Shown here one piece after another: positions 1 to 8,783 of a stretch of DNA of 64,000 nucleotides. How positions within the stretch are numbered: the stretch's first letter is position 1; each line of letters starts with the position of its first letter. This DNA comes from Iamia sp035575815 (GTDB lineage: Bacteria > Actinomycetota > Acidimicrobiia > Acidimicrobiales > Iamiaceae). The stretch covers positions 1-64,000 of the forward strand of contig NZ_DATLXO010000011.1 in assembly GCF_035575815.1 (NCBI RefSeq), given 5' to 3'. Position numbers and translations under genes: made by a program. The notes under the pieces were generated by a model that saw only the letters and a list, made by a program, of their open reading frames with translations, was not told where the DNA came from and made no database searches.

Positions 1-2
1 TC

Positions 3-2285
3 AACCGACGACGGGTCGCGATGGTTGTCGTGGTGGCGGGGCTGGTGGCCGGCCTGGCCGCAGCCACCCCCGCGACAGCCCAGGTGAGGGGCAAGGGCGG
101 CGGCTCAGCGTCGCCGCTCTCGGTGCGACTCGAGACCCTGGCCGACCAGCGCGCCGGCGCGTCGACGGCGGCCCAGAACCGCGTCGTCGACTTGCCCACC
201 GACGGCGCCGGAAGCCTGCTGCGCGACGACACCGGCCGCCTGCTGGTCGACATCTGGGTCGACTCCCCCGCCGTGCTCGCCGGCCCTGGGCTGAGCGCGA
301 CCGGGGCCGTGGTCACCGCTGTCGACCCGTCCCGCACCCTGGCCACCGTGGCCGTCGACCCGCCCGACCTCGACGGGCTGACAGGTGTCGACGGCCTCCG
401 TTCGGCTCGCGAGATCCAGGAACCGATCGTCGGCGGCAACACCAACGGGACACCCGAAGCCAGCTCCCCCGACGGCGGACCGGTCACCAGCTCGTGCGCG
501 GACCGGCAGACCTCCGAGGCCGACACGCAGCTGCGGGCGGCCCTCGCTCGCTCCACTCACGGCGTGAGCGGCGCCGGCATCAAGATCGGCATCTTGTCCG
601 ACTCGTTCGCGTCCACCGCCGGCGGGCCGGCGGCCGATGTGGCCGCCGGAGAGCTGCCCGGCGCCGGCAACCCGTGCGGCAAGACCACACCGGTGCAGGT
701 CCTGACCGACATCTCCGGCGGCATCGATGAGGGCCGAGCCATGGCCCAGCTGATCCACGACCTGGCTCCTGACGCGGAGCTGCTCGTCGCCAGCGCCTTC
801 AACGGCGATGTCGACTTCGCCAACCAGATCCGGGCCCTGCGCACCGCAGGGGCCACCGTCATCGTCGACGACATCACCTACTTCAGCGAGCCGATGTACC
901 AGGACGGGGTCATCGCCAAGGCGGTGAACGACGTCACCGCGTCGGGTGCCGTCTACTTCTCCTCGGCGGCCAACAGCCACGCGACGGTGGGCGGAACACC
1001 CATCGGCTCCTACGAGGCCACCTCGTACCGACCGGCGTCGTGCCCGGCCGCCGTCGCCGACGCGTCCTGCCACGACTTCGATCCCGGCGTCGGAGTCGAC
1101 AGCACCAACCGGGTGACGGTCCCGAACGGCCAGCGGGTGCACCTGTCCATGGGGTACAGCGAACCGCTGTTCGGCGTGTCCACCGACCTCGAGATCCGCC
1201 TCCTGAGCTCATCGGGCGCGGTCGTGGCCGAGAGCCTCGAGAGCAACCCGTCGACGGGCTCGACCTTCGAGTTCCTGAACTTCACAAACAGCACCGGGAC
1301 CAGCCAGAGCTACGACCTCGTCGTCTCCCGGTTCTCGGGCGCCAACACCCCCCGGTTCAAGGTCATCTTCCACCGTGCCCGTTTCGCGGCGATGGAGCAC
1401 ACCGCCACCACCGGCGGCAACATCGTCGGCCCCACCACCTTCGGCCACAACGCGGCCCGCTCGGGCGCGGCGGTCGCGGCCACGCCGTGGTTCGACTCGA
1501 ACACGATCGAGAGCTTCTCGTCCCGGGGGCCCGCCACCTACTGCTGGAACCCGGTGAACGGCACCACCCCGGCGACGGCGATCACGCCGTGTGCGACGAA
1601 GCAGATCGACTTCTCGGCCTCCGACGGCACGGTGACCACCGTCGCTGGCTTCGAGGACTTCTTCGGCACCTCGGCCGCCGCACCGCACGCCGCGGCGGTG
1701 GCGGCCCTGCAACGCGAGGCCGAGCCGTGCCGCACCGGGCCCGAGGTGATGGCCGCGCTGCGGACCAGCGGCCGGCCGATCGCCGGCTTCGGTGCCGACG
1801 CCCAGGGCAGCGGCCTCATCGACGCCGTCACCGCCATCAGCGGCCTCGGCAGCTGCCCGGCCGGCGCCGGCCAGTCCTACAGCTCGATCACCCCGTGCCG
1901 CGTCGTCGACACCCGCGCCTCAGGAGCAGGCGGCGCCTTCACCGCCGGCCAGCAACGCAGCTTCCAGGTCGCCGGCACCGGACCCGGCTTCGCCGCCCAG
2001 GGCGGCACCGCCGGAGGCTGCACCATCCCCACCGGCGCCGTCGCCGTCGAAGCCTCCATCACCGCCGTGGGCCCCACCGGCACCGGCTACACCCGCGCCT
2101 GGCCCGCCGGCACCCCCCTCCCCGGCGCCACCTTCCTCAACTACCCGACCGGCACATCGATCACCAACACCGGCACCATCCCCATCACCACCACCGCCGC
2201 GATCAGCGACATGGCCGTCCAGACCTTCGGCGCCGGCACCCACATCGTCATCGACATCCAGGGCTACTTCTTCCCCGCCGCGTGA
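3..2285 (+). CDS. Secreted S8-like serine peptidase with Glu in place of the catalytic His; 5' end cut by the window
   Basis: Probably an exported endopeptidase. The first ATG is at 21, but the frame is open to the window edge and the codons just before it encode NRRRVA, a typical basic n-region for the hydrophobic stretch that follows, so the true start probably lies upstream. Residue numbers count from the ATG at 21. The catalytic Asp is in ILSDSF (D194), a DEGRAM motif supplies Glu237 where classical subtilisins have HGTH, and the nucleophile is in GTSAAAPHAAA (S551). The Glu-for-His change resembles sedolisins and known S8-like relatives. From about residue 617 to the end is a separate beta-rich domain opening with YSSITPCRVVDTR, which recurs at the C-termini of secreted actinobacterial proteins and probably attaches to the surface. 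The substrate is unknown. Confidence 0.85.
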   Translation, partial: NRRRVAMVVVVAGLVAGLAAATPATAQVRGKGGGSASPLSVRLETLADQRAGASTAAQNRVVDLPTDGAGSLLRDDTGRLLVDIWVDSPAVLAGPGLSATGAVVTAVDPSRTLATVAVDPPDLDGLTGVDGLRSAREIQEPIVGGNTNGTPEASSPDGGPVTSSCADRQTSEADTQLRAALARSTHGVSGAGIKIGILSDSFASTAGGPAADVAAGELPGAGNPCGKTTPVQVLTDISGGIDEGRAMAQLIHDLAPDAELLVASAFNGDVDFANQIRALRTAGATVIVDDITYFSEPMYQDGVIAKAVNDVTASGAVYFSSAANSHATVGGTPIGSYEATSYRPASCPAAVADASCHDFDPGVGVDSTNRVTVPNGQRVHLSMGYSEPLFGVSTDLEIRLLSSSGAVVAESLESNPSTGSTFEFLNFTNSTGTSQSYDLVVSRFSGANTPRFKVIFHRARFAAMEHTATTGGNIVGPTTFGHNAARSGAAVAATPWFDSNTIESFSSRGPATYCWNPVNGTTPATAITPCATKQIDFSASDGTVTTVAGFEDFFGTSAAAPHAAAVAALQREAEPCRTGPEVMAALRTSGRPIAGFGADAQGSGLIDAVTAISGLGSCPAGAGQSYSSITPCRVVDTRASGAGGAFTAGQQRSFQVAGTGPGFAAQGGTAGGCTIPTGAVAVEASITAVGPTGTGYTRAWPAGTPLPGATFLNYPTGTSITNTGTIPITTTAAISDMAVQTFGAGTHIVIDIQGYFFPAA

Positions 2286-2320
2286 CGGGGCCCGCCTGGA
2301 CCTCCGGGGTGGTGGTGGCG

Positions 2321-2345
2321 GTCGGGAGCCGGGACGACGCCCGAC
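2321..2345. terminator. Possible hairpin between convergent genes
   Basis: GTCGGG and CCCGAC pair across a 13-nt loop in the 134-bp gap between the convergent peptidase genes. There is no T-run, so a terminator role is only suggested by position. Confidence 0.25.
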
Positions 2346-2419
2346 GACGGCGGGTTCGCCCTCGAGGTGTGGCGCGCGCTGGTGGCTGAACCGCCGATCC
2401 GCGCCCCGGGAGGGCCGGG

Positions 2420-4609
2420 TCAGGCCGGAGGGGTCGCGGTGGCGGGGAGGGCGGGCAGGTCATCGGCGGGGGTGAAGCCGAGCACCTGGCCGTAGAAGGC
2501 CAGCTCGGCCCCCACGGCGGCCACGATCACCTCCGCCCGGCGGAAGCCGTGGCCCTCACCCTCGAAGAGCAGGTAGGCGTGGGCCAGGCCCTTGGCTGCG
2601 ACTGCGGCGACGACGGCCTCGGCCTGGCTCGGGGGCACGACGGCATCGTCGGCCCCCTGCAGCACGAGCACCGGGGTGGCCAGGCCGTCGAGCAGGCCGA
2701 GGGGGCTGCGCGCCGCGTACACGTCGGCCGCGTCGGGCCACGGGCCCACCAGGCCGTCGAGGTACCGGGACTCGAACTTGTGGGTGTCGGCGGCCAGGGC
2801 GGCCAGATCGCACACGCCGTAGAGGCTGGTGCCGGCGGCGAAGGCACCGGAGGTGCAGAGGGCGACGAGGGTGGTGAAGCCCCCCGCAGAGCCGCCGCGG
2901 ATCACCATGCGGTCACCGTCGACCACGCCCTCGGCGGCGAGGTGGCGGGCGGCGGCGATGCAGTCCTCGACGTCGACGATGCCCCACTGGCCGTCGAGCA
3001 GTCGCCGGTAGGGCCGGCCGTAGCCGGTCGACCCGCCGTAGTCGACGTCGACCACAGCGAGGCCACGCGACGTCCAGAACTGGCGGCTCAGCTCGAGCAT
3101 CGGACGCGCCGCGCTGGTCGGCCCGCCGCGGATCATCACCACCAGCGGAGGCCGCTCACCGTCGGGTGCGACCGAGGTGAGGCTGGTCGGTCGGTAGAGC
3201 AGGGCGTGGCCGGTGCGCCCGCCGTGGCTCCTGAAGGTGAACGGCTCGGCCTCGGCGACCTCGGCGCCGGTGAGCCCGACGTTGCGAGCGGCGCGCAGCG
3301 GGCGGGCCTCGGCGGTGGGGGCCACGTCGAGGGCCCCCACCGCGGCCGAGGGTGTCGACCGCTCCGCCCGGGGGATGGCCCGACGGCCCCGACCGGCGTC
3401 GGAGCCGGGTGTGTCGGGTACCGGCGGCAGGTCGATCAGCACCGGCGTGAGCTCGGCGCGCGCCGAGCCGACGATGACGACGGCCTGGGCCGGACCGGGG
3501 CCGGAGACGACCTGGCTGACCACGGTGGCCGGCGAGCCGCCGAGGTCGAGCGCGACGTGGGCGACCGGCGTGGTCGCGCCCGTCCCGTGGGGGCCGGCGG
3601 CCACGACGCCCAGGGCCGTCGCGCCCTCGGCGGTGACCGCAGCGAGGATGCGCCCGTCGCCGAGCGGGGCGTACTCGCGGAGCCCCCCGACCCACCGGGG
3701 ACCGCCGATCTCGGCCTCGACGGGGGCCACGACCTCGACGGCCCCGTCGGGTCCGTCACCGCCCGGCTCCGCGATCCGGTGGAGGTTCCACCAGCCCGAG
3801 CGGTCCGAGCAGAACCAGAGGGCGCCGCTGCGATCCCACTCCGGCTGCACGACCGACTCGTCGGGGCCGCCCGCCACGACCATCGAGTCGTTCCGGACGA
3901 CGGGCGCGCCATCGGCATCGAGGCCCATCCCGACGACGACCAGCTCGGTGCCGTCCCACGGCATGCGGGGGTGGTTCCACTGGACCCAGGCCAGGCGGGC
4001 GGGCCCGGGCCGGGGCGAGGCGACGAAGTCCGGGCCCGACACCAGCACCCGGACGCGAGCCGGATCGGTCGCGGCCGAGCCGTCGGTCGGGATGGCCACC
4101 ACCTCGTGGACCGGCTCCTCGGCGCCGAGGGCCGCGTCGACGTCCTCGCCGGGATGGGCCTCGCGGACCGCGAGCAGCCAACCGTGGTTCAGGGCGACCA
4201 CGTCGCCGTAGCGCAGGCCCCGGGGCGAGGCCGGCTCGGGGGTCAGCGGGGCCGGCAGGGCGTCGGGGTCGTCGGCCACCAGGCGGTGCAGGCGCTGGTC
4301 GTCCCACTGGGCGAAGGTGACCACGCCGCTCTCGACGCACCAGGCTCCCCCGCCGTACTCGAGCAGCGCGGTGCGAACGTTCCCCGGGCGGTCCTCCGGT
4401 GCGACTCGGGGCGCGAGCACGTCCTCGGTGGTGCCGTCGACCCGGCGCCGCACCAGCTCGATGCGCCCACCGTCGGAGGGACGCGACTCGCTCCACCAGA
4501 TGTCGTCGCCGTCGACCCGGACCTCACCCGGCGCCGCAGCCCCGGCCACCAGGGCCTGGGGCGTGACCACCGACGGCCAGGTGCCATAGGGCCGCACCTG
4601 GCGCGTCAC
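2420..4609 (-). CDS. Prolyl oligopeptidase-family (S9) serine peptidase
   Basis: A likely cytoplasmic aminoacyl- or dipeptidyl-type peptidase of 729 residues. The first about 470 residues show the repetitive WxxxRSGWWNLH-type blades of a beta-propeller. The C-terminal part is an alpha/beta-hydrolase with the full triad: Ser574 in GGSAGGF, Asp654/655 in GADDAVVPP and His687 in GEGHGF. The frame is open to 4696, but that would overlap the neighbouring aminotransferase gene (stop at 4644). The GTG at 4609 gives a start MTRQVRPYGTWPS that fits S9 relatives and leaves a 34-bp gap. There is no signal peptide. It lies downstream of the aminotransferase on the same strand and could share its transcript. 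The substrate is not predictable. Confidence 0.85.
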   Translation of the reverse strand: MTRQVRPYGTWPSVVTPQALVAGAAAPGEVRVDGDDIWWSESRPSDGGRIELVRRRVDGTTEDVLAPRVAPEDRPGNVRTALLEYGGGAWCVESGVVTFAQWDDQRLHRLVADDPDALPAPLTPEPASPRGLRYGDVVALNHGWLLAVREAHPGEDVDAALGAEEPVHEVVAIPTDGSAATDPARVRVLVSGPDFVASPRPGPARLAWVQWNHPRMPWDGTELVVVGMGLDADGAPVVRNDSMVVAGGPDESVVQPEWDRSGALWFCSDRSGWWNLHRIAEPGGDGPDGAVEVVAPVEAEIGGPRWVGGLREYAPLGDGRILAAVTAEGATALGVVAAGPHGTGATTPVAHVALDLGGSPATVVSQVVSGPGPAQAVVIVGSARAELTPVLIDLPPVPDTPGSDAGRGRRAIPRAERSTPSAAVGALDVAPTAEARPLRAARNVGLTGAEVAEAEPFTFRSHGGRTGHALLYRPTSLTSVAPDGERPPLVVMIRGGPTSAARPMLELSRQFWTSRGLAVVDVDYGGSTGYGRPYRRLLDGQWGIVDVEDCIAAARHLAAEGVVDGDRMVIRGGSAGGFTTLVALCTSGAFAAGTSLYGVCDLAALAADTHKFESRYLDGLVGPWPDAADVYAARSPLGLLDGLATPVLVLQGADDAVVPPSQAEAVVAAVAAKGLAHAYLLFEGEGHGFRRAEVIVAAVGAELAFYGQVLGFTPADDLPALPATATPPA

Positions 4610-4643
4610 CGTCGGCCTCCGTCGAAGGGGCGTGGGCCGCGAG

Positions 4644-5915
4644 TCATCGCGACAGCAGCTCGTCGATGCGGCCGATGCCTTCTCCCAGGTCGTCATCGCC
4701 GAGGGCGAAGGACAACCGGGCGTAGCCGGGGGCGGCGAAGGCCTCGCCGGGCACGATGGCGACCTTGGCCTGCTCGAGGATCACCTCGGCCAGCTCGACG
4801 GTGGTGCGCACGGGTGTGCCCGCGACCTCGCCCCGCTCGAGCACGGCCCGGAACGAGGGGAAGGCGTAGAACGCGCCCTCGGGACGCATGGCGGTGACCC
4901 CCGGAATGGCGTTCAACATGTCGTGCATCCGCTGGCCCCGACGCTCGAAGGCCTCGCGCATGCGGGCCACATCCTCCAGCCCGCCGCTGACCGCAGCGAG
5001 GGTGGCGCGCTGGCTGACGTTGGCAACGTTCGAGGTCTGGTGCGATTGCAGGTTCGCAGCCGCCTTCACCACGTCGGTCGGGCCGACCATCCAGCCCACC
5101 CGCCAGCCGGTCATGGCGTAGGTCTTGGCCACGCCGTTGAGCACCAGGCAGCGGTCGGCCAGCTCGGGCACCAACACGGGCATGGAGTGGAACTCGTGGT
5201 GGTCATAGGTCAGGTGCTCGTAGATCTCGTCGGTGACCACCCAGATGCCGGCCTCGGCGGCCCAGCGGCCGATGGCCTCGATCTCGTCTCGGGGGTAGAC
5301 GGCGCCGGTGGGGTTTGACGGCGACACGAAGACCATGGCCTTGGTGTCGGGGGTGCGGGCCGCCTCCAGCTGGTCGACGGTGACCCGGAAGCCGGTCGTC
5401 TCGTCGGTGAGCAACGGAACGGGTACCCCGCCGGCCAGGCGGATCGGCTCGGGGTAGGTGGTCCAGTAGGGCGCCGGGAGGAGCACCTCGTCGCCGGGGT
5501 CGAGCAGGGCGGCGAAGGCGTTGTAGACGGCGTGCTTGCCGCCGTTGGTGACGAGGACCTGGTCGGATCCGACCTCGTAGCCCGAGTCGCGGCGGGTCTT
5601 GGTGGCGATGGCAGCGCGCAGCTCGGGCAGGCCGCCGGCCGGCGTGTAGCGGTGGTTCAACGGGTCGCGGCACGCGGCGACCGCGGCCTCGACGATGTGG
5701 TCCGGGGTGGCGAAGTCGGGCTCGCCGGCTCCGAAGCCGATGACGTCCTCCCCCGCCGCCTTCATGGCCTTGGCCTGGGCGTCGACGGCGAGGGTGGCCG
5801 ACGGGGCGATGGCGGCGATCCGACGGGACACGCGGCGTGCCTCTGTCGGATCGGGTCGGCGTCCGCCGACGCCCTCAGGGCGGTGAGCGGGGTCGGTGTG
5901 CAGGTGATCGGGCAT
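4644..5915 (-). CDS. aspC: Aspartate aminotransferase (class I/II, PLP-dependent)
   Basis: Transfers the amino group between aspartate and 2-oxoglutarate in the cytoplasm (family assignment). The 423-residue protein has the fold-type I signatures: SPSNPTGAVY near residues 198-207, TDEIYEHL, the PLP lysine K264 in NGVAKTYAMTGWR, and a distal Arg in YARLSFA near the C-terminus. The start at 5915 is fixed by AGGAGG six bases upstream. It makes a tail of about 28 residues ahead of the usual VSRRIAAIAPSATLAVDAQAK beginning, so the N-terminus is long for the family. The gene is divergent from serC with 60 bp between start codons, which suggests a shared control region for two amino-donor enzymes. 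Prephenate aminotransferase activity is possible, as in related proteins. Confidence 0.88.
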   Translation of the reverse strand: MPDHLHTDPAHRPEGVGGRRPDPTEARRVSRRIAAIAPSATLAVDAQAKAMKAAGEDVIGFGAGEPDFATPDHIVEAAVAACRDPLNHRYTPAGGLPELRAAIATKTRRDSGYEVGSDQVLVTNGGKHAVYNAFAALLDPGDEVLLPAPYWTTYPEPIRLAGGVPVPLLTDETTGFRVTVDQLEAARTPDTKAMVFVSPSNPTGAVYPRDEIEAIGRWAAEAGIWVVTDEIYEHLTYDHHEFHSMPVLVPELADRCLVLNGVAKTYAMTGWRVGWMVGPTDVVKAAANLQSHQTSNVANVSQRATLAAVSGGLEDVARMREAFERRGQRMHDMLNAIPGVTAMRPEGAFYAFPSFRAVLERGEVAGTPVRTTVELAEVILEQAKVAIVPGEAFAAPGYARLSFALGDDDLGEGIGRIDELLSR

Positions 5916-5975
5916 CGGGTGCCTCCTGGGGAAGCGATTTCCCCCACACGGGGTCGGCCGCGATAGTGGCACGCG

Positions 5976-7115
5976 ATGAGCACGCCTCCGCCCGAGATCC
6001 GGATCCCCACCGACCTGCTGCCGGTCGACGGCCGCTTCGGCTGCGGTCCGTCCAAGGTGTCGCCCGAGGCGGTGGCCGCCCTGGCCGCCGAGGCCGGCGA
6101 GTACCTCGGCACGTCGCACCGCCAACCTCCGGTGCGCCTCATGGTGTCGCGGCTGCGCAACGCGGTGGCCGAGATGTTCGCCCTGCCCGACGGCTACGAG
6201 GTGCTGCTCGGCAACGGCGGCACCACCTCGCTCTGGGACGCCCTCTCCTTCGGCGCCGTCGACGACCGCAGCCACCACCTCGTCTTCGGTGAGTTCTCGC
6301 AGAAGTTCGCCGAGGTCAGCCGGGCCGCGCCGCACCTGGGTGAGCCGTCCACCGCTCGCTCGGACCCCGGTTCCGCCCCGGCCCTGGCGGCGAGCGAGGG
6401 CATCGACGCCTACTGCCTCACCCACAACGAGACCTCGACCGGCGTGGCCGTCACCCCCACCCGACCCGAGGGCGCGGACGACGGCGCCCTCGTGCTGGTC
6501 GACGCCACCTCGGCCGCCGGCGGCTTGCGCTTCGACGCGGCCGAGACCGACATCTACTACTTCGCACCGCAGAAGGGCCTCGCCTCCGATGGTGGCCTCT
6601 GGCTGGCGGCCTGCTCCCCCGCCGCCATCGCGCGCATCGAGCGCATCGCAGCCGGCGACCGCTGGGTGCCCGCCTCGCTCGACCTGGGCATCGCCCTCGA
6701 CAACTCCCGCAAGGACCAGACCTACAACACGCCCGCCCTGGCCACGATCTTCCTCGCCGTGCACCAGGCCGAGTGGGTCAACCAGAACGGGGGCCTGGCC
6801 TTCGCCGCCGGGCGCAGTGCCCAGAGCTCAGCCACGATCTACGGGTGGGCCGAGGCCTCCGCCTACGCCACTCCGTTCGTGACCGAACCTGAGCTGCGCA
6901 GCGGGGTGGTCGCCACCATCGACCTGGACGATGACGTCGAGGCCGCTCTGGTGTCTGCGGTGCTGCGGGCCAACGGCATCGTCGACACCGAGAGCTACCG
7001 GAAGCTGGGCCGCAACCAGCTGCGCGTCGCTCTGTTCCCGGCGATCGATCCCGATGACGTGGCCGCCCTGACCCTCTGCATCGACCACGTGGTCGGCGAG
7101 CTCCGCTCGGCCTGA
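5976..7115 (+). CDS. serC: Phosphoserine transaminase
   Basis: Second step of serine synthesis: converts 3-phosphohydroxypyruvate and glutamate to phosphoserine. The 379 residues match the actinobacterial SerC type: an early GRFGCGPSKVS stretch, LLGNGGTTSLWDA, GTSHR at 45-49, the Schiff-base lysine K200 in FAPQKGLASDGG, and IFLAVHQAEW. The length is normal for the family. No serA or serB is seen beside it. It is divergently transcribed from the aspartate aminotransferase gene with a 60-bp spacer. No specific operator was recognised in the spacer, though the aminotransferase Shine-Dalgarno lies inside it. Confidence 0.92.
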   Translation: MSTPPPEIRIPTDLLPVDGRFGCGPSKVSPEAVAALAAEAGEYLGTSHRQPPVRLMVSRLRNAVAEMFALPDGYEVLLGNGGTTSLWDALSFGAVDDRSHHLVFGEFSQKFAEVSRAAPHLGEPSTARSDPGSAPALAASEGIDAYCLTHNETSTGVAVTPTRPEGADDGALVLVDATSAAGGLRFDAAETDIYYFAPQKGLASDGGLWLAACSPAAIARIERIAAGDRWVPASLDLGIALDNSRKDQTYNTPALATIFLAVHQAEWVNQNGGLAFAAGRSAQSSATIYGWAEASAYATPFVTEPELRSGVVATIDLDDDVEAALVSAVLRANGIVDTESYRKLGRNQLRVALFPAIDPDDVAALTLCIDHVVGELRSA

Positions 7116-7147
7116 CGCCTCGACAGTGATGGGCGGCGCGGACGACC

Positions 7148-8344
7148 TCAGCCCTCCAGCGCGGCGACGAGCGAGTCGGCCAGGGCCCGGTGGCCCTCGA
7201 CGGTGGGGTGGAACGAGGCGGAGTCAGCGACGAGCACGCCGCGCTCGAGCCTCAGGCCGTAGATGAAGGGGGCGTCGCTGCAGACGGCGTGGCCGGCGAA
7301 CTCGTCGGTCGAGTCCACGTAGGTGAACCCGGCGCCGTCGGCGGCGTCGCGGAGCGTGGCGTTGAGGTCGGTGAACAGGTCGCGGAGGCGATCGACGTAC
7401 TGCTCGGCCAGGTTCCAACGTCAACCGAAGGCGTCGCTGCCGTCGTCGAAGAGGAGGGGGCCGCTGCAGTCGCCGTTCGTGACCTCCGGCAGGGGCGGCG
7501 GGTACCCGACCACCGCCACCAGGGCGTCGGGGGCCCCGGCGGCGATGTCGTCGAAGAGGGCCGGCACCGTGCAGGGCCCGTCGCCACAGGTCAGGGGCTG
7601 ATCGTCGCCGTCTCGGAGCCCGGTGGTCAGCTCGGCGATCTTCCGGGGGGCGATCTCGTCGAGCTGCTCGTCGCAGGCCTCCTCGCTGTAGTCCGGGTTG
7701 AGCTGGCTCGTCCCGGAGGTGACCTGCAGGCAGGCGGTGAGGATGGGGACGAAGCCGATGTCGTTGCCGCCGATCGCCACCGAGACCAGCTCTGGTTCGG
7801 TGCCGCCCAGGGCGTCGAGCTGCGGGGCCTCATCCCGGTTGCCCTCGCCCGACTGGTAGAAGTCGGGGATCACCGCGCCGCTGCAGGCGGCCAGCTCGAC
7901 GTCGTCGGGCACCACGGCGCTGTCGGTGGCGGCGACGTTGGCGTAGGCGTCGTCGGAGCGGTGGCAGGTGTTGGACGGCTCCGCGTCCGGCGTGTCGGTG
8001 CCGGGGTGGTACGGGGCGTTGCCCTCGCCCGAGGCGTAGGAGTCACCGAGTGCGACGTAGGCCCCGTCGGTGGTCGGCGGGGGAGGCGGCGGCGGGTTCG
8101 AGCCGCCGTGGCCCAGCACTTCCTCGGCGCGGCCCGCTTGCGCGACAAGTCGGCCGAGCGCGGCCCGGCGCCGTGGTCCCCACCCGGCCACCTCGGCACC
8201 GAAGCGCATCTCCGCCACCACGGCGAACGGCAGCACCCAACGGGCGGGCTCGAGGAGCGGAGCCCATCGGGCCTTGCGGTCAGACGGACGCACGCTGAGC
8301 CATGCGCCGGCGACCATCGTGTCGACCACGACAGCCGTGGACAC
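7148..8344 (-). pseudogene. Chimeric pseudogene: N-terminal half of a VapC/PIN toxin joined to a GDSL (SGNH) hydrolase, with an internal TGA
   Basis: The GTG at 8344 opens a PIN domain (first acidic site in VVVDTMVAGAW, second in VVAEMRFGAEV) that stops after about 75 residues. The frame then runs through a proline stretch into a GDSL esterase without a signal peptide: GDSYASGEG carries the nucleophile and AIGGNDIGF is block III. A TGA at 7421-7423 ends the frame. Beyond it the same frame continues for 90 codons (RWNLAEQYVDRLRD...) to a normal stop at 7148 and contains the missing block V, DSASFHPTVEGH. Removing six bases at the TGA would restore FGWNLAEQ. The gene therefore looks like a deletion fusion of two genes followed by a nonsense change. 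A secreted lipase without a leader and a PIN domain missing its last acidic residues should both be inactive. Confidence 0.8.
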
Positions 8345-8347
8345 CGG

Positions 8348-8521
8348 TCAGGCTTCCTCGAGGATCCTGAAGAACTCGGCCTCTTCCTCCGGTGTGAGGT
8401 CCTCGATGCCGAATCGGCTCAGGTCGCCCATGGGCTCGATGGTCCGGAGGATGTCGGTGATCGTCGTGGCGTCACCGGCCCGGGGAGTGTCGTTCGCAGT
8501 GGTATCCGACACGGTTCGCAT
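8348..8521 (-). CDS. Small antitoxin-like protein, partner of the truncated PIN domain
   Basis: A 57-residue ORF beginning MRTVSDTTAND and ending EEEAEFFRILEEA, with 3 bp between its stop and the GTG of the PIN/GDSL chimera. The size, acidic C-terminus and position immediately upstream of a PIN-domain gene are those of a VapB-type antitoxin. The N-terminal DNA-binding part is not clearly recognisable, and it matches no antitoxin subfamily I can name. If the PIN partner is dead, this gene is an orphan antitoxin. The ORF is too short for routine gene calling. Confidence 0.5.
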   Translation of the reverse strand: MRTVSDTTANDTPRAGDATTITDILRTIEPMGDLSRFGIEDLTPEEEAEFFRILEEA

Positions 8522-8539
8522 CCTCAGTCTCCGACCGGC

Positions 8540-8728
8540 TCAACGATACGGCCCCGGTACCCCGAAGCGACGACCAGAAGCCCTCGAGCTCGTGCCGGAG
8601 GGGCTTGCCCACTCTTTGGAGGCGATGATGTCCTCGATACCGGCCACATAGGCGACGATGCCGGGCGCCACACGGGCCTCGGCCGGCACCACCCACTGAT
8701 GATCCAGCCGGAGACGCTGCTCGACCAC
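8540..8728 (-). pseudogene. Decayed remnant resembling a small nucleotidyltransferase-type toxin C-terminus
   Basis: One minus-strand frame reads VAYVAGIEDIIASKEWASP, which looks like the (A/S)LEDIIRxKEA stretch found near the end of small nucleotidyltransferase-like proteins. The continuation expected after it (an R-D-x-x-x-LPELRAL-type segment) appears only in a neighbouring frame, as HELEGFWSSLRG. This suggests a shifted and truncated gene scrap. The rest of the stretch from 8522 to 8783 holds nothing else I can identify. It is weak evidence and could be chance. Confidence 0.3.
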
Positions 8729-8783
8729 GCGCGCACCCTGGCGGGGTCGGGACCCGGATGCCGCCCGAAAGCGGCCGGGGTTC

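Noticed and set aside
2549..4897. Long plus-strand open frame of 782 codons opposite the S9 peptidase gene
   Set aside because: Its translation is Gly/Arg/Ala-rich low-complexity sequence with no domain, as expected for the antisense of a high-GC gene. The minus-strand frame has the full catalytic triad.
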